The translations under genes and the position numbers were made by a program. A DNA stretch of 64,000 nucleotides from Solimonas marina (GTDB taxonomy: Bacteria > Pseudomonadota > Gammaproteobacteria > Nevskiales > Nevskiaceae): assembly GCF_012241385.1 (NCBI RefSeq), contig NZ_JAAVXB010000003.1, forward strand, positions 422,486 to 486,485, in the 5' to 3' direction. Shown one piece after another: positions 53,569-62,272 of this stretch (its first letter is position 1; each line of letters begins with the position of its first letter). The notes beneath the pieces were generated by a model, which was not told the origin of the DNA, did no database searches, and saw only the letters and a list, made by a program, of their open reading frames with translations.

Positions 53569-54999
53569 TCACGGAGCCGTCAGCGTGGCGGGAAGGGCAT
53601 AGCTTGCGTTCGCGAGCTCGAGTTCGGCAGCGCGGTCGAGCGCGTCGCAGCGATTGATGGCGAGCTGCAGTCGGGCTTCGCGCAACGTGCGTTCGGCATC
53701 GAGGAATTCGATCTGCGACAACGCCGCTGCGTCGCGTTTGCGCTCGGCGATGCGGAAGCCTTCCTCGGCAGCCTCCAGTCGCGCGCGACCGGTGTCGATC
53801 GCACGTCTTGCGGTATCCAGATCCTCGCGCGCGGCGCGGCGCGCAAGCACCAGTCGTCGCTGCAGATCTTCACGCTGCGACAGCAGGCCGGCACTTTGCG
53901 CGCGCGCGCTGCGGCGCTGTGCGCGTCGCGTGCCGGCATCCCAGAGTTGCCAGCGCAGCACCAGTGACACGGTGTCGAATTGCGCGTCGTCATTGAAGTG
54001 ATATTCCTCCCCCTGGATGCCGTAATCGGCGGCAATGCCCAGCGTCGGCAGGCTGGCGCCACGCGCCGCGCGCTCGCTGGCCTGCGAGGCCAGCAGGTTG
54101 TCGTCGAGGGCGCGCAGCTCCGGTCGCGTACGGATGTCGTCATCGTCGCGGCTCGGCGGCAGTGGCAACTCGGCCGGCGTTGGCAATTCCAGCGGTGCGT
54201 CGTCGGGCTGTGCGCGTAGCATGTTGAGCAGGCGCTTGGACTGCGCGGCGCGGGCGCGCGCCGCGTCGAGCTGCTGCACGGTGTCGAGGCGCTCGGCCTC
54301 GGCGCGCAGCACGCGGTCGCGCGTGGCCTTACCGGCATCGACCAGCGCTTGCGAAACACGCACGTTCTCGACGAGCACGGCGAGGCTGGCTTCGAGGATG
54401 CCGACGGCGGCCTGGGCTTCGACGGCACCGTAGTAGGCGCGTTTGAGTTCGCGCACCAGGGACCGCGCATAGGCTTCGCGATCGGCGCGGCTGGCGCCGG
54501 CCAGCGCACGCTTGGCATCGACGTTGGCCCACAGCGATACGTCGATCAGCGGGGCATTCAGCGTCAGCTTGGTTTCCTGTTCGTGCGAGCGCAGGAATTT
54601 GATGCGCTGATCGGAAATGTTCGGGAATTGCGGCGGCTCGCCGCGTTCTTCGAGATATTGATTCAGCGTGTCGTAGACCGGATTGAGCAGCTGCCCCGTG
54701 GGAATGTCGATGGTGCGACCGCCATCGGCGTGTGTGTAGCGGGCGTTGAGGCTCAGTTGTGGCCATTGCTGCGCCCGCGCCGCGAGCAGGTCGGCGTCGC
54801 TGGCCTGAACGTCGGCGTTGCGCGCGTCCAGTGCGGGATTCGCGGCCAGTGCCTGGTTGAGATACGCCTGCAGTCGCGTGTCGTCACGTGCCTGTGTCAG
54901 TGGTACCACGCGGACCGTTGGGGCGTCGGCCGCCGGCGCTTCCTCGGCATGTGCGATCGGGGCCAGCAGCAAGAGCCCGAGTCCCAGGGCGGCTCTCAT
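53569..54999 (-). CDS. TolC-family outer-membrane efflux protein
   Basis: A 476-residue OEP with a signal peptide (RAALGLGLLLLAPIAHAEE). Two tandem coiled-coil repeats (NQALAANPALDARNADVQASDADLLAARAQQWPQL split by the usual turn; the second from RALDDNLLASQASERAARG) and short beta segments fit the TolC trimeric channel. It starts at 54999, overlapping the TetR stop (ATGA), and precedes the adaptor gene by one base. Confidence 0.93.
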   Translation of the reverse strand: MRAALGLGLLLLAPIAHAEEAPAADAPTVRVVPLTQARDDTRLQAYLNQALAANPALDARNADVQASDADLLAARAQQWPQLSLNARYTHADGGRTIDIPTGQLLNPVYDTLNQYLEERGEPPQFPNISDQRIKFLRSHEQETKLTLNAPLIDVSLWANVDAKRALAGASRADREAYARSLVRELKRAYYGAVEAQAAVGILEASLAVLVENVRVSQALVDAGKATRDRVLRAEAERLDTVQQLDAARARAAQSKRLLNMLRAQPDDAPLELPTPAELPLPPSRDDDDIRTRPELRALDDNLLASQASERAARGASLPTLGIAADYGIQGEEYHFNDDAQFDTVSLVLRWQLWDAGTRRAQRRSARAQSAGLLSQREDLQRRLVLARRAAREDLDTARRAIDTGRARLEAAEEGFRIAERKRDAAALSQIEFLDAERTLREARLQLAINRCDALDRAAELELANASYALPATLTAP

Positions 55000-55661
55000 G
55001 TCGGGCGGTCCGACTGATCGGTGTCGGGCGCGAGGCCGCGCATCGCCAGTTCGATCGCGTGATCGAGCAGCGCGCCGGTCGCAATGCCGGCCTCCTCGAG
55101 GAACGGTCCCTTGGTCTGCGCCACCTGAATCGCGCCGTGGGTATAACTCCACAGCGTGATGGCGACCAGCAGCGGGTCGTCGAGCTGGCGGATCGAGCCG
55201 TCGCGCATGCCGTGTTGCAGGGCGCCGACGGTCAGCTCATGAATGTTGTAGCCGACGTCGAGGACCGCGCGTTCGCTGGAGCCGAGGGCAAGCGTCTCCG
55301 GGCGGTGGGCCTCGAAGCGCGACAACGCGGCGAAATACAGCGGCTGTTCGTTGGCAAAGCGCATGTAGGCTCGGCCGATCGCGATGATCTTGTCATAGCC
55401 TCGGTCCGCGGCGGCAGCGGCGGTGGCGTGACGCTCGCGAAAGCTCAGCAGGGCGCGCACACAGACGGCGAGCTGCAGTTCGGACTTGTTGCCGAAGTAG
55501 AGGTAGACGAGCGCCCGCGACACGCGTGCCTGACGCGCGACGTCCTCCATCTTGCAGTGTTCAAAGCCGTGCGCGGCAAACACCACCTCGGCGGCATCGA
55601 TGATCGCTTCGCGACGCTGCTCTTTTTCCTCGTCGCGACGCTGGCGGCTGAGATTCGCCAC
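54996..55661 (-). CDS. TetR family repressor of the efflux operon
   Basis: A 221-residue TetR regulator. The N-terminal helix-turn-helix is REAIIDAAEVVFAAHGFEH followed by ARVSRALVYLYFGNKSELQ; the C-terminal domain is the ligand pocket. It is the first gene of its operon (tetR, tolC, adaptor, RND) and so likely represses itself and the pump. The C-terminal STOP overlaps the TolC start. The inducer is unknown. Confidence 0.93.
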   Translation of the reverse strand: MANLSRQRRDEEKEQRREAIIDAAEVVFAAHGFEHCKMEDVARQARVSRALVYLYFGNKSELQLAVCVRALLSFRERHATAAAAADRGYDKIIAIGRAYMRFANEQPLYFAALSRFEAHRPETLALGSSERAVLDVGYNIHELTVGALQHGMRDGSIRQLDDPLLVAITLWSYTHGAIQVAQTKGPFLEEAGIATGALLDHAIELAMRGLAPDTDQSDRPT

Positions 55662-55693
55662 AACGTCTCCCCCTGTGCGATGGGGTGACTTTA

Positions 55694-55708
55694 CTGACGC
55701 GGTGTCAG
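55694..55708. promoter_or_regulatory. candidate TetR operator
   Basis: CTGAC and GTCAG with a 5-base GCGGT spacer, 33 bases upstream of the TetR start, a position that would block the operon promoter. Palindromes of this size and shape are typical for TetR repressors. Confidence 0.55.
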
Positions 55709-55765
55709 CGAATCAACAGCTGTTTAAATTTAGTCGGCAAAACCACCCAAGGCGGCGTCGAGGCT

Positions 55766-56476
55766 TCAGCCCCAATCGGGGCGGGCCAGGCGCTCGGCGA
55801 TCAAGCGCGCGACCTCACCGTTGTAAGGCAGGCCGAAGTGTGTGCCGCGCACCTCAAGGTTTTCGGTGTTCGGCGCCGGCTCTTCGAGGCAGGCCTGCCA
55901 GGCGACGATGCCGTCACTGCGTGTGTGTACGGCCGTACACGGCACCAGCGGTGCTTCGATCCGGCGCTTGAACCCTTCGACGTCGGTCTTCTGGGCCTTG
56001 CCGCGATTGGTGAGGCGGAACGCCAGCACCATGTTGTTGGCGTCCGGGTGGCCGTTGATCGGGCTGCCGAGCGTGATGACGCGACGCACGGTTTGCGGCT
56101 GATGCCGCGCCATCTCGCGAGCGAAGACGCCGCCAAGGCTCCAGCCGACCAGTGTGATCGGGCCGTGCGCTGCCGCCATCTCGGACAAGCGTGCTGCGAG
56201 GGCGGCCTTGACCGGCCCGCGCATGCCCATGTTGCGGCCCTGGCCCCAGCCCTGGGCGTGAAAGCCGAGGTCGTTCAGCAGGCTGAGCAGCGGCGCGATG
56301 GTGGCATCGCTGGTGCTGAAGCCGGGGATGATCATGACCGGCTGCCCATCGCCGCGCGGCAGCTCGCGGAGCAGGCGCCGGCGCTGCAGGGTGAAGCGCG
56401 CGCGTTCGACGGCGGCGCGGCCTTCCAGCAGCAGCAGACGGGGCGAAGGGGCTCGAAGCTCTGGATCGTAGGCCAT
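55766..56476 (-). CDS. alpha/beta hydrolase
   Basis: A 236-residue cytosolic alpha/beta hydrolase. The oxyanion turn is IIPGFSTSDATI, the nucleophile elbow GWSLGG, an acid in VHTRSDGIV, and the His in RGTHFGLPYN. The pattern GSPINGHP after the nucleophile resembles poly(3-hydroxyalkanoate)-related or lipase-like hydrolases, but the substrate is not defined. It is convergent with nothing; its right neighbour is divergent. Confidence 0.82.
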   Translation of the reverse strand: MAYDPELRAPSPRLLLLEGRAAVERARFTLQRRRLLRELPRGDGQPVMIIPGFSTSDATIAPLLSLLNDLGFHAQGWGQGRNMGMRGPVKAALAARLSEMAAAHGPITLVGWSLGGVFAREMARHQPQTVRRVITLGSPINGHPDANNMVLAFRLTNRGKAQKTDVEGFKRRIEAPLVPCTAVHTRSDGIVAWQACLEEPAPNTENLEVRGTHFGLPYNGEVARLIAERLARPDWG

Positions 56477-56543
56477 GGTGCGAGATCAGGGAGTGGAGGT
56501 GTGGCGGCTACCGCATGTCATGTTAATAGAACGTTAAAAAAGA

Positions 56544-56555
56544 TTAGTCTACTAA
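56544..56555. promoter_or_regulatory. small inverted repeat between divergent genes
   Basis: TTAGT and ACTAA with a 2-base spacer, in the 94-base region between the hydrolase and the kinase-like gene, in an AT-rich patch that also holds a TTAATA sequence. A possible operator. Confidence 0.35.
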
Positions 56556-56570
56556 CGACTTGACGCGCTG

Positions 56571-57407
56571 ATGCCAGCGACAGAGACGCTCATGTACCGC
56601 CCACCCGCGATGATCGACATGCCGCCCAGTGGTCCTGCCGCCGGCGGCTCGCGCGTGTTCGCGTTGCGTCTGGGCGAGGGGCGCGCGTGGCTGAAGCTGC
56701 CTGGGCGGCCGAAGTGGCGTTTCTGGCATGACCTGCAGCGCCTGCTGGTGATGCTGATCCCGGCGCCGATGCTGCGCCCCACGGCCAGCCGTAGCGGTGG
56801 TGAGCTTCAGCATGAAGGCGAACGCATTCGGCGATTCCGGGCGCTGGCGCTGCCGGCGCCGGAGGTGCTGGCCTGTGGCGACGCCTATCTGCTGACCGCC
56901 GATGCCGGGCCAACGCTGTCGCGCTTTCTGGCGGCGTGTGACGACCGCACCGCGCAACGGCTTGCCGTGATCCGGGCTGCGGAAGCGCTCGGGCGCATCC
57001 ACGCGGCGGGCGAGTATCACGGCCGCCCGTTCTTCAAGGACATTGCCTACAACGGCGCGCGTGTGACCTTCCTCGACTTCGAGGAGGATCCGTTGCGGGT
57101 GATGTCGCTGGCCGATGCGCAGGCGCGCGACCTGTGTCTGTTCCTGCTGTCGCTGGCGAAATGGCGTCTTTGCAGCGGCGCACTGCGTGGCTGGTTCGTC
57201 GAGGCTTTGCGCGCGTACCTGCGCTGTCGGCCGCCACCGGCGATGGTCGCCGCGCTGCGCCGCAATCTGCCGGTCCTGTCTCGGGTCCTGGCGCCGTTGC
57301 GGCCGCTGCCGCGGCGCTGGATCGGCCGCGACCTGACGGCGGCGTTGAGCATTCCCGCGATGCTGCTGCCACTGCTCGATTCGCCGGCACTGACGGCGCT
57401 GCTCTAG
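56571..57407 (+). CDS. kinase-like protein (LPS kinase/RIO-like fold)
   Basis: A 278-residue protein with protein kinase-like features: a basic WLKLPGRPKW segment for nucleotide binding, a conserved Glu in GELQHEGERIRRF, a HGRPFFKDIAYNG catalytic loop, and a DFEEDP metal segment in TFLDFEEDP. It resembles the small inner-membrane lipopolysaccharide core kinases and RIO kinases. The first ATG at 56571 lacks a clear ribosome site; ATG 56592 (MYRPP) is an alternative. A Trp/Leu-rich stretch (about 48-70) suggests membrane association. Confidence 0.7.
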   Translation: MPATETLMYRPPAMIDMPPSGPAAGGSRVFALRLGEGRAWLKLPGRPKWRFWHDLQRLLVMLIPAPMLRPTASRSGGELQHEGERIRRFRALALPAPEVLACGDAYLLTADAGPTLSRFLAACDDRTAQRLAVIRAAEALGRIHAAGEYHGRPFFKDIAYNGARVTFLDFEEDPLRVMSLADAQARDLCLFLLSLAKWRLCSGALRGWFVEALRAYLRCRPPPAMVAALRRNLPVLSRVLAPLRPLPRRWIGRDLTAALSIPAMLLPLLDSPALTALL

Positions 57408-57427
57408 AAAACAGACAGGCACAAAAA

Positions 57428-57453
57428 ACGGCGGACCGGGGGAGGTCCGCCGT
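57428..57453. terminator. 10-bp hairpin after the kinase-like gene
   Basis: ACGGCGGACC (57428-57437) and GGTCCGCCGT (57444-57453), 6-base loop, 20 bases after the kinase-like stop. On the plus strand no T run follows; the A run precedes it. It may work as a factor-assisted terminator or stabilise the mRNA 3' end. Confidence 0.5.
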
Positions 57454-57638
57454 CGGGGGCTGCGCCGCCAGGGATCGGGGGAAGGGCGGCGCAATTTCGG
57501 AAGGGGGGTTCCGAAGACCGAGACGATAGGCCTTTCCCGAATCGGCTTCCAGCGAAATGATTTGACGCCCGCTTTCAGTTTTCCTGAATTTCGTCAGTTC
57601 CTCTACGCAATCGCAGTGACTTACGCGACAATGAAGAA

Positions 57639-58628
57639 ATGTTAATCGGATTTCATCGCATCGACGTTCCGCTGATTCTGGCGCCGATGGCCGGCGTTAC
57701 GGATCGGCCGTTCCGCCAGCTGTGCCGACGGCTCGGTGCCGGGCTGGCGGTCAGCGAGATGACGACGTCCGATGCCAGTCTCTGGCATACCGAGAAGTCG
57801 CGACTGCGCATGGATCACGAGGGCGAGGATGCGCCGATTTCGGTGCAGATTGCCGGCTACGATCCACAGCAGATGGCCGATGCCGCACGTCATAACGTGG
57901 CGTTGGGCGCGCAGATCATCGACATCAACATGGGGTGCCCGGCGAAGAAGGTCTGCCGTGTCGACGCCGGGTCGGCGCTATTGCGTGATGAGGTGCTGGT
58001 GGCGCGCATTTGCGCGGCAGTGGTCGCCGCCGCTGCGGAACGCAAGATCCCGGTAACGCTGAAGATTCGCACCGGCTACGCGCGCGCGCAGCGCAATGGC
58101 GTGGCCATCGCGAAGATCGCCGAGGATGCTGGAATCCGGGCGCTCGCGGTGCATGGCCGCACGCGCGAAGAGCACTACGGTGGGCGCGCGGAGTACGAGA
58201 CGATCGCGGCGATCAAGCAGGCCGTGCGCATTCCGGTGATTGCCAATGGCGATATCGACGGCCCGGAAAAGGCACGCGACGTGCTGCGGCAAACCGGGGC
58301 CGACGCGCTGATGATTGGTCGTGCGGCACAAGGTCGGCCGTGGATTTTTCGCGAGATCGCGCACTTCCTCGACACCGGCGAGCATCTGGCGGCGCCGTCA
58401 CGTTTCGAGATCCGCCACTGGCTGCTTGAGCATCTTGATGCGCTTTACGCCTTCTATGGCGAAGGCCGCGGGGTGCGCGTCGCGCGTAAGCACATTCAGT
58501 GGTACTGCCAGGCGCAGGCCGGTTCCGACGAATTCTGGCGCCGCATCAACGGCGTCACCGACGTGCGTCAGCAGCGCGATGCGGTCGAGCGCTTCTTCGA
58601 CGAGCCGATGCGCGACGCGGCGGCCTGA
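57639..58628 (+). CDS. dusB: tRNA-dihydrouridine synthase B
   Basis: A 329-residue FMN-dependent tRNA dihydrouridine synthase. FMN/TIM-barrel start VPLILAPMAGVTDRPFRQLC, active-site Cys in INMGCPAKKVCR, the tRNA-binding LKIRTGYA, VHGRTREEHYGG, and GDIDGPEKA. The DusB-type signature (AKKVCRVDAGSALL) is clear. It usually lies upstream of fis in gammaproteobacteria, but here the downstream gene is a convergent hydrolase that overlaps its 3' end by 61 bases. Confidence 0.95.
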   Translation: MLIGFHRIDVPLILAPMAGVTDRPFRQLCRRLGAGLAVSEMTTSDASLWHTEKSRLRMDHEGEDAPISVQIAGYDPQQMADAARHNVALGAQIIDINMGCPAKKVCRVDAGSALLRDEVLVARICAAVVAAAAERKIPVTLKIRTGYARAQRNGVAIAKIAEDAGIRALAVHGRTREEHYGGRAEYETIAAIKQAVRIPVIANGDIDGPEKARDVLRQTGADALMIGRAAQGRPWIFREIAHFLDTGEHLAAPSRFEIRHWLLEHLDALYAFYGEGRGVRVARKHIQWYCQAQAGSDEFWRRINGVTDVRQQRDAVERFFDEPMRDAAA

Positions 58629-59866
58629 GGGCGGGTTCTCAGTAAGCGCGCCTCGATCAGCGCGCCGACTTCCGGGTCATTGAGCAAGTGCATGTGATGC
58701 CGGCGAAACAGGGTTGCCGTGTCGGCGTCCGCCAGTTTGCGAGCTTGCGCACTCGGCAGCCTGACCAGGCCGTCGCCGACAGCGTGTCCGATCAGGTCGT
58801 TGGCATCGCGACCCATGCTGCTGCCGATGAAGTGGTAGCGCACGCCGGGTAGCTGTGCCAGGCGTTGCGGGGCATGAACGCCGCGCCGCCAATCGGCGCT
58901 CGAGGTCGCGCCATGACGCAGATCGCGAATGCCGACTGAGCGCGCCTCGAAGATTCCCGCCCATGGCCGCGACAGGTCGAAGGTCTGCAGGACTTCGGTC
59001 AATGCCTGCACGCCTTTTTCGAGCGGCGCACCGAGATGCGGTGAGCCGAGGCAGAACAACGCGTGCACCTTGCGGGTCCAGGCGTCGCTGCGGCGCAGGC
59101 CGGCAGCGGCGGCGGCGCGCAGGATCAGGCCGCCCATGCTATGTCCGATCAGTACGATCTCTTCGACCGGCACCGGCCAGTGCTGATCGAGGGTCTTCAT
59201 CAGCCGCGCCAAGCGTTCGGCATTCTGTGAAATGTGCGCGCCGGTGTTGTAGCGAAGGTAAAGCGGCGTGTAGCCGATCGCCTGCAGACGCTCACCGTAG
59301 CCACGGGTCTCAGGGCGCGAGGGGTCGCGATAGAGCTGCCAGCTGCTTTCGTTGCAGCACAGCCCGTGCACGAACAGCGCCAGTCGCGGTTGCGCGTCCG
59401 GATAGGCGCGTCGCAGCGAGTCCGCGTCACGGCCAATGCAGAGTCCGTTGCGATAAAGACCGAAGCGCGGTGCGAGCGGGTTGCGTCGGCCGGCGAGGTG
59501 ATCGCCGATCAGGCCGGCCAATGCGCTGGTGGCGGTGTCGAGGTGCGGCGCCGCGGCGGGCGGCGCCGTGCCGTCCCTGCGGGCCAGCAGGCGTGCGATG
59601 CCGGTCGCCACGCCGAAGCCGATCGCGCCACCGTCACGTACACCGCGATAGACCGCATCGGTGATGCCGTCATGCAACACGCGGATCGGCGCCACGGCGT
59701 GACCCAGTGCCGGGGTGGCCTGCAGCGGTGCAAACGGCCGTGCTGCGATCGCACGGTGAAATGCGTGAATGTGTTCCGTCGTCCGATCGAAAACGTCGGC
59801 GGCAAGCTCGATGGCGCCGGGAAGGCGCGGTGTCGGCTGGTGGTGTATGGCCGGCAAGGAGGGCAT
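58568..59866 (-). CDS. PGAP1-like alpha/beta hydrolase
   Basis: A 432-residue hydrolase. The catalytic region begins with LFVHGLCCNESSW, a nucleophile elbow GHSMGGLILRAAA, and the CLGSPHLGAPLEKGVQAL motif of lipase/PGAP1-like proteins. The His lies in HHMHLLNDPEV close to the C-terminus. Its first 130 residues are helical and not recognised. ATG 59866 was chosen over a TTG at 59875. The last 61 bases overlap the end of dusB on the opposite strand. A perfect 13-bp palindrome sits just upstream of its start. Confidence 0.8.
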   Translation of the reverse strand: MPSLPAIHHQPTPRLPGAIELAADVFDRTTEHIHAFHRAIAARPFAPLQATPALGHAVAPIRVLHDGITDAVYRGVRDGGAIGFGVATGIARLLARRDGTAPPAAAPHLDTATSALAGLIGDHLAGRRNPLAPRFGLYRNGLCIGRDADSLRRAYPDAQPRLALFVHGLCCNESSWQLYRDPSRPETRGYGERLQAIGYTPLYLRYNTGAHISQNAERLARLMKTLDQHWPVPVEEIVLIGHSMGGLILRAAAAAGLRRSDAWTRKVHALFCLGSPHLGAPLEKGVQALTEVLQTFDLSRPWAGIFEARSVGIRDLRHGATSSADWRRGVHAPQRLAQLPGVRYHFIGSSMGRDANDLIGHAVGDGLVRLPSAQARKLADADTATLFRRHHMHLLNDPEVGALIEARLLRTRPQAAASRIGSSKKRSTASRC

Positions 59867-59874
59867 GACGATCA

Positions 59875-59910
59875 ATGGCAGATAGTGAACACTTGTGCAC
59901 TATCTGCCAT
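59875..59910. promoter_or_regulatory. 13-bp perfect inverted repeat between tesB and the PGAP1-like gene
   Basis: ATGGCAGATAGTG (59875-59887) and CACTATCTGCCAT (59898-59910), with an inner CAC/GTG pairing in the 10-base spacer. It lies 8 bases upstream of the PGAP1-like start (minus strand) and after the tesB stop. No T run follows, so an operator or a leader hairpin is more likely than a terminator. Confidence 0.7.
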
Positions 59911-59973
59911 CGCGCCGGCAATCGGCAGTGGCGGCGGCGCCAGTGGCGCATGGCGCCACGGCGGGCGATGCGG

Positions 59974-60834
59974 TTAGCCGCGCATCAGATTTTCTTGTGC
60001 GACGCTGGCGACCAGCCGGCCGGCGCGGTCGTAGAACAGCCCACGCGACAGGCCGCGGGCGTCTTGCGCCGTCGGCGAATCCATCACGTAGAGCAGCCAG
60101 TCGTCGGCTCGCAGCTCGCGGTGGAACCACAGCGAGTGGTCGATGCTGGCGATGCTGACGCCGTCACTGAGCCAGCTGATCGCATGCGGGCGTAATGCGG
60201 TCGACAGCAGGTGGAAGTCCGATGCGTAGGCGAGCACGCAGCGGTGCAGCAACGGGTCGTCGGGCAACTGGCCCGACGCACGAAACCAGAACGATTGGCG
60301 CGGCTCGAGGGCGGTCGGCTTGAGCGGGTTGCGGGGCTCGATCGGGCGGAATTCGATGGCGGTTTCGCGCAGCAGCGCGCGATGTGCGCGCTCGCTGGTC
60401 TCGGGCATCTCATTGAGCCATTGATCGGTGCAGGCGCTCAGCGGTTTCAGCGCGTCGGGCGGGGGCACTGCGGGCATCGGCAACTGGTGCTCGAAGCCGG
60501 ACGTCGGGCGCTGGAACGATGCCATCATCGACAGAATCGGTTGGCCACTCTGGATGGCCTGGACGCGGCGGGCGCTGAAGCTGCGGCCGTCGCGAATGCG
60601 GTCGACTTCGTAGACAATCGGCTTGGCCATGTCACCGGGACGCAGGAAATAGGCGTGCAGCGAATGCGGTGCGCCATCGTCAACGGTTCGAGTGGCGGCC
60701 ACGAGTGCCTGGCTGATGACTTGACCGCCGAAGACGCTTTTGCCGCCGAGATCGCGCGATTCGCCGCGGAACAGGTTGTCTTCGAGGGTTTCGAGATCGA
60801 GCAGGTTCAGCAGGTCCTTGAGAATGCGGTTCAT
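59974..60834 (-). CDS. tesB: acyl-CoA thioesterase II
   Basis: A 286-residue double-hotdog TesB thioesterase that hydrolyses medium to long acyl-CoAs. Visible motifs: LFRGESRDLGGKSVFGGQVISQAL near the N-terminus (in two parts), HAYFLRPGD, and the C-terminal SIDHSLWFHREL with the conserved active-site Asp. ATG 60834 begins a good N-terminus; a longer in-frame extension upstream was rejected. It is divergent from the YkgJ-like gene. Confidence 0.94.
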   Translation of the reverse strand: MNRILKDLLNLLDLETLEDNLFRGESRDLGGKSVFGGQVISQALVAATRTVDDGAPHSLHAYFLRPGDMAKPIVYEVDRIRDGRSFSARRVQAIQSGQPILSMMASFQRPTSGFEHQLPMPAVPPPDALKPLSACTDQWLNEMPETSERAHRALLRETAIEFRPIEPRNPLKPTALEPRQSFWFRASGQLPDDPLLHRCVLAYASDFHLLSTALRPHAISWLSDGVSIASIDHSLWFHRELRADDWLLYVMDSPTAQDARGLSRGLFYDRAGRLVASVAQENLMRG

Positions 60835-60869
60835 CGTTTGAGCAGGGTCGGCAGCGCCGTGAAATTTCG

Positions 60870-61127
60870 ATGAAGTGTCGCACAGGCTGTGGCGCGTGCT
60901 GCATTGCGCCGTCGATCTCCTCGCCGATGCCGGGGCTGCCGGACGGCAAGCCGGCCGGCTTGCCGTGCCCCCATTTGACGCCGACGTTGGCCTGCGCGCT
61001 GTTCGGTGACCCGCGGCGGCCGCAGGTCTGCGCGAGTCTGCGGCCTGGCCCGGAGATGTGCGGCGACAGCCGCGAATACGCGCTGCGCCACCTCGACGAG
61101 CTGGAGCGGCTGACCGGGTCGCGGTGA
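60870..61127 (+). CDS. YkgJ-like cysteine-rich protein
   Basis: An 85-residue YkgJ-type (UPF0153) cysteine protein. The N-terminal CRTGCGACC, the CPHLTPTLACALF segment and the C-terminal VCASLRPGPEMCG give the expected cluster of cysteines, likely binding zinc or iron. It occurs in many bacteria; the function is unresolved. It is convergent with the PRMT-like methyltransferase, 9 bases apart. Confidence 0.9.
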   Translation: MKCRTGCGACCIAPSISSPMPGLPDGKPAGLPCPHLTPTLACALFGDPRRPQVCASLRPGPEMCGDSREYALRHLDELERLTGSR

Positions 61128-61136
61128 CGGCGGGCG

Positions 61137-62168
61137 CTACAGCTGACCGCGCAGACTGTCGAGCGACTGTGCGCCGACGACCTTGCCGCCGCGAAGCTGC
61201 CGGGTCTTCCAGCCCACGCGCACACCGACCTCCGGGCGTGTGTCGGAGCTCAAGCTCAGCTCCAGCTGGTCGCCGTGCTGCAGGGTATGGGGTTGCAGCA
61301 GCGGCAGGTAAATCTGCTGCCAGTGGGTCGGCGCGTCGTATGGCGATGTTGAAATCGACACGCCTTCGATCAACTCGGCTTCCCACCAAAGGGCAAAGCC
61401 ATCGACGCGTGCGCCGGGCAGCGCTTCAGCGGTCCAGGTTGTCGTGCTGCGGCGATGGCTGTCGGGCACGCGACGTCCGGGCCGAACGTCGAGGTCATCC
61501 CAGCATTGTGCGAGCTGGGGGGCGGCGCCGACGTCGTCGGGGACGATGTCGCGCACATACATATTATTGAGTGAGATCGTTCGAGCCGGCGTCAGATCGA
61601 GCTCGTAGCCGACATCGGGCCAGATATCGATTTCGCTTTGCAGGCGCGACCGCAGAACCGGGGCGACGTATTGGCGCAGGCGGCCGGGGATGATGTGGCC
61701 GTCAGCTTTCAGAAAGCGCCGCGCGTCGATTGCCGTTTCGAGGAAGTTCTCTTCGAGCGCGTAATTGCCGAGCGTTTCGGTCACGACCAGATCGACGTTG
61801 AGTTTGCGCCGCCACTCGATCGAATGTGCCCGCACAAACGACAGGCCGTCGATGCGGTTGCGCCGCGCCAGTTCCTCGGCGAGCTCCAGCGCATCGCTGT
61901 ATTCGATCATCGTCACGTCGGCGGCGCCCAGTTTTCGCGCAAGAAACGAGAGAAAGCCAGTCCCTCCGCCGATATCGAGGACCTTGGTGCGTCCCGGGGT
62001 GATGCGCTGTTGCAATGCGCGATGAAAGGCTGCGTTGCGTGCGTGATCACCAAGCAGCTTGCGGTGCAGTTCGATTTCGCTCATGCGTGAGGGTTCGGCG
62101 TATCCGGGTCTGAGGCGCATTATCGTGCGCCGATCCGACAGCCGGTAGCGCGGCGCTTGCCGGATCAT
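61137..62168 (-). CDS. PRMT-like SAM-dependent methyltransferase
   Basis: A 343-residue class I methyltransferase of the protein arginine methyltransferase layout. Motif I is VLDIGGGTGFLSFLA (after ARNAAFHRAL), the double-E-loop region is DLVVTETLGNYALEEN, and a beta-barrel-like C-terminal half follows (ISLNNMYVRD, TWTAEALPGARVDGFALWWEAEL split by a turn). True PRMTs carry SEPMG; here TETLG replaces it, so arginine methylation is uncertain. The start is uncertain: ATG 62168, 62120 or 62084 all lack strong ribosome sites. Confidence 0.8.
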   Translation of the reverse strand: MIRQAPRYRLSDRRTIMRLRPGYAEPSRMSEIELHRKLLGDHARNAAFHRALQQRITPGRTKVLDIGGGTGFLSFLARKLGAADVTMIEYSDALELAEELARRNRIDGLSFVRAHSIEWRRKLNVDLVVTETLGNYALEENFLETAIDARRFLKADGHIIPGRLRQYVAPVLRSRLQSEIDIWPDVGYELDLTPARTISLNNMYVRDIVPDDVGAAPQLAQCWDDLDVRPGRRVPDSHRRSTTTWTAEALPGARVDGFALWWEAELIEGVSISTSPYDAPTHWQQIYLPLLQPHTLQHGDQLELSLSSDTRPEVGVRVGWKTRQLRGGKVVGAQSLDSLRGQL

Positions 62169-62187
62169 TCGAGTTACCCGTTACAAT
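62157..62187 (+). promoter_or_regulatory. promoter of tRNA-Thr
   Basis: TTGCCG (62157-62162) and TACAAT (62182-62187) with a long 19-base spacer. The -10 box ends 9 bases before the tRNA, and the GC-rich CCGGCACGC in between is typical of a stable-RNA discriminator. Confidence 0.5.
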
Positions 62188-62196
62188 CCGGCACGC

Positions 62197-62272
62197 GCCG
62201 ACATAGCTCAGTTGGTAGAGCTACTGATTTGTAATCAGTGGGTCGCGGGTTCGATTCCTGCTGTCGGCACCA
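62197..62272 (+). tRNA. tRNA-Thr (UGU)
   Basis: A complete 76-base tRNA with encoded CCA. Acceptor GCCGACA pairs with TGTCGGC, discriminator A, D arm GCTCAGTTGGTAGAGC, anticodon arm ACTGA-TTTGTAA-TCAGT with anticodon TGT at 62230-62232, and TPsiC arm GCGGGTTCGATTCCTGC. UGU reads ACA and, by wobble, other Thr codons. Confidence 0.98.
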
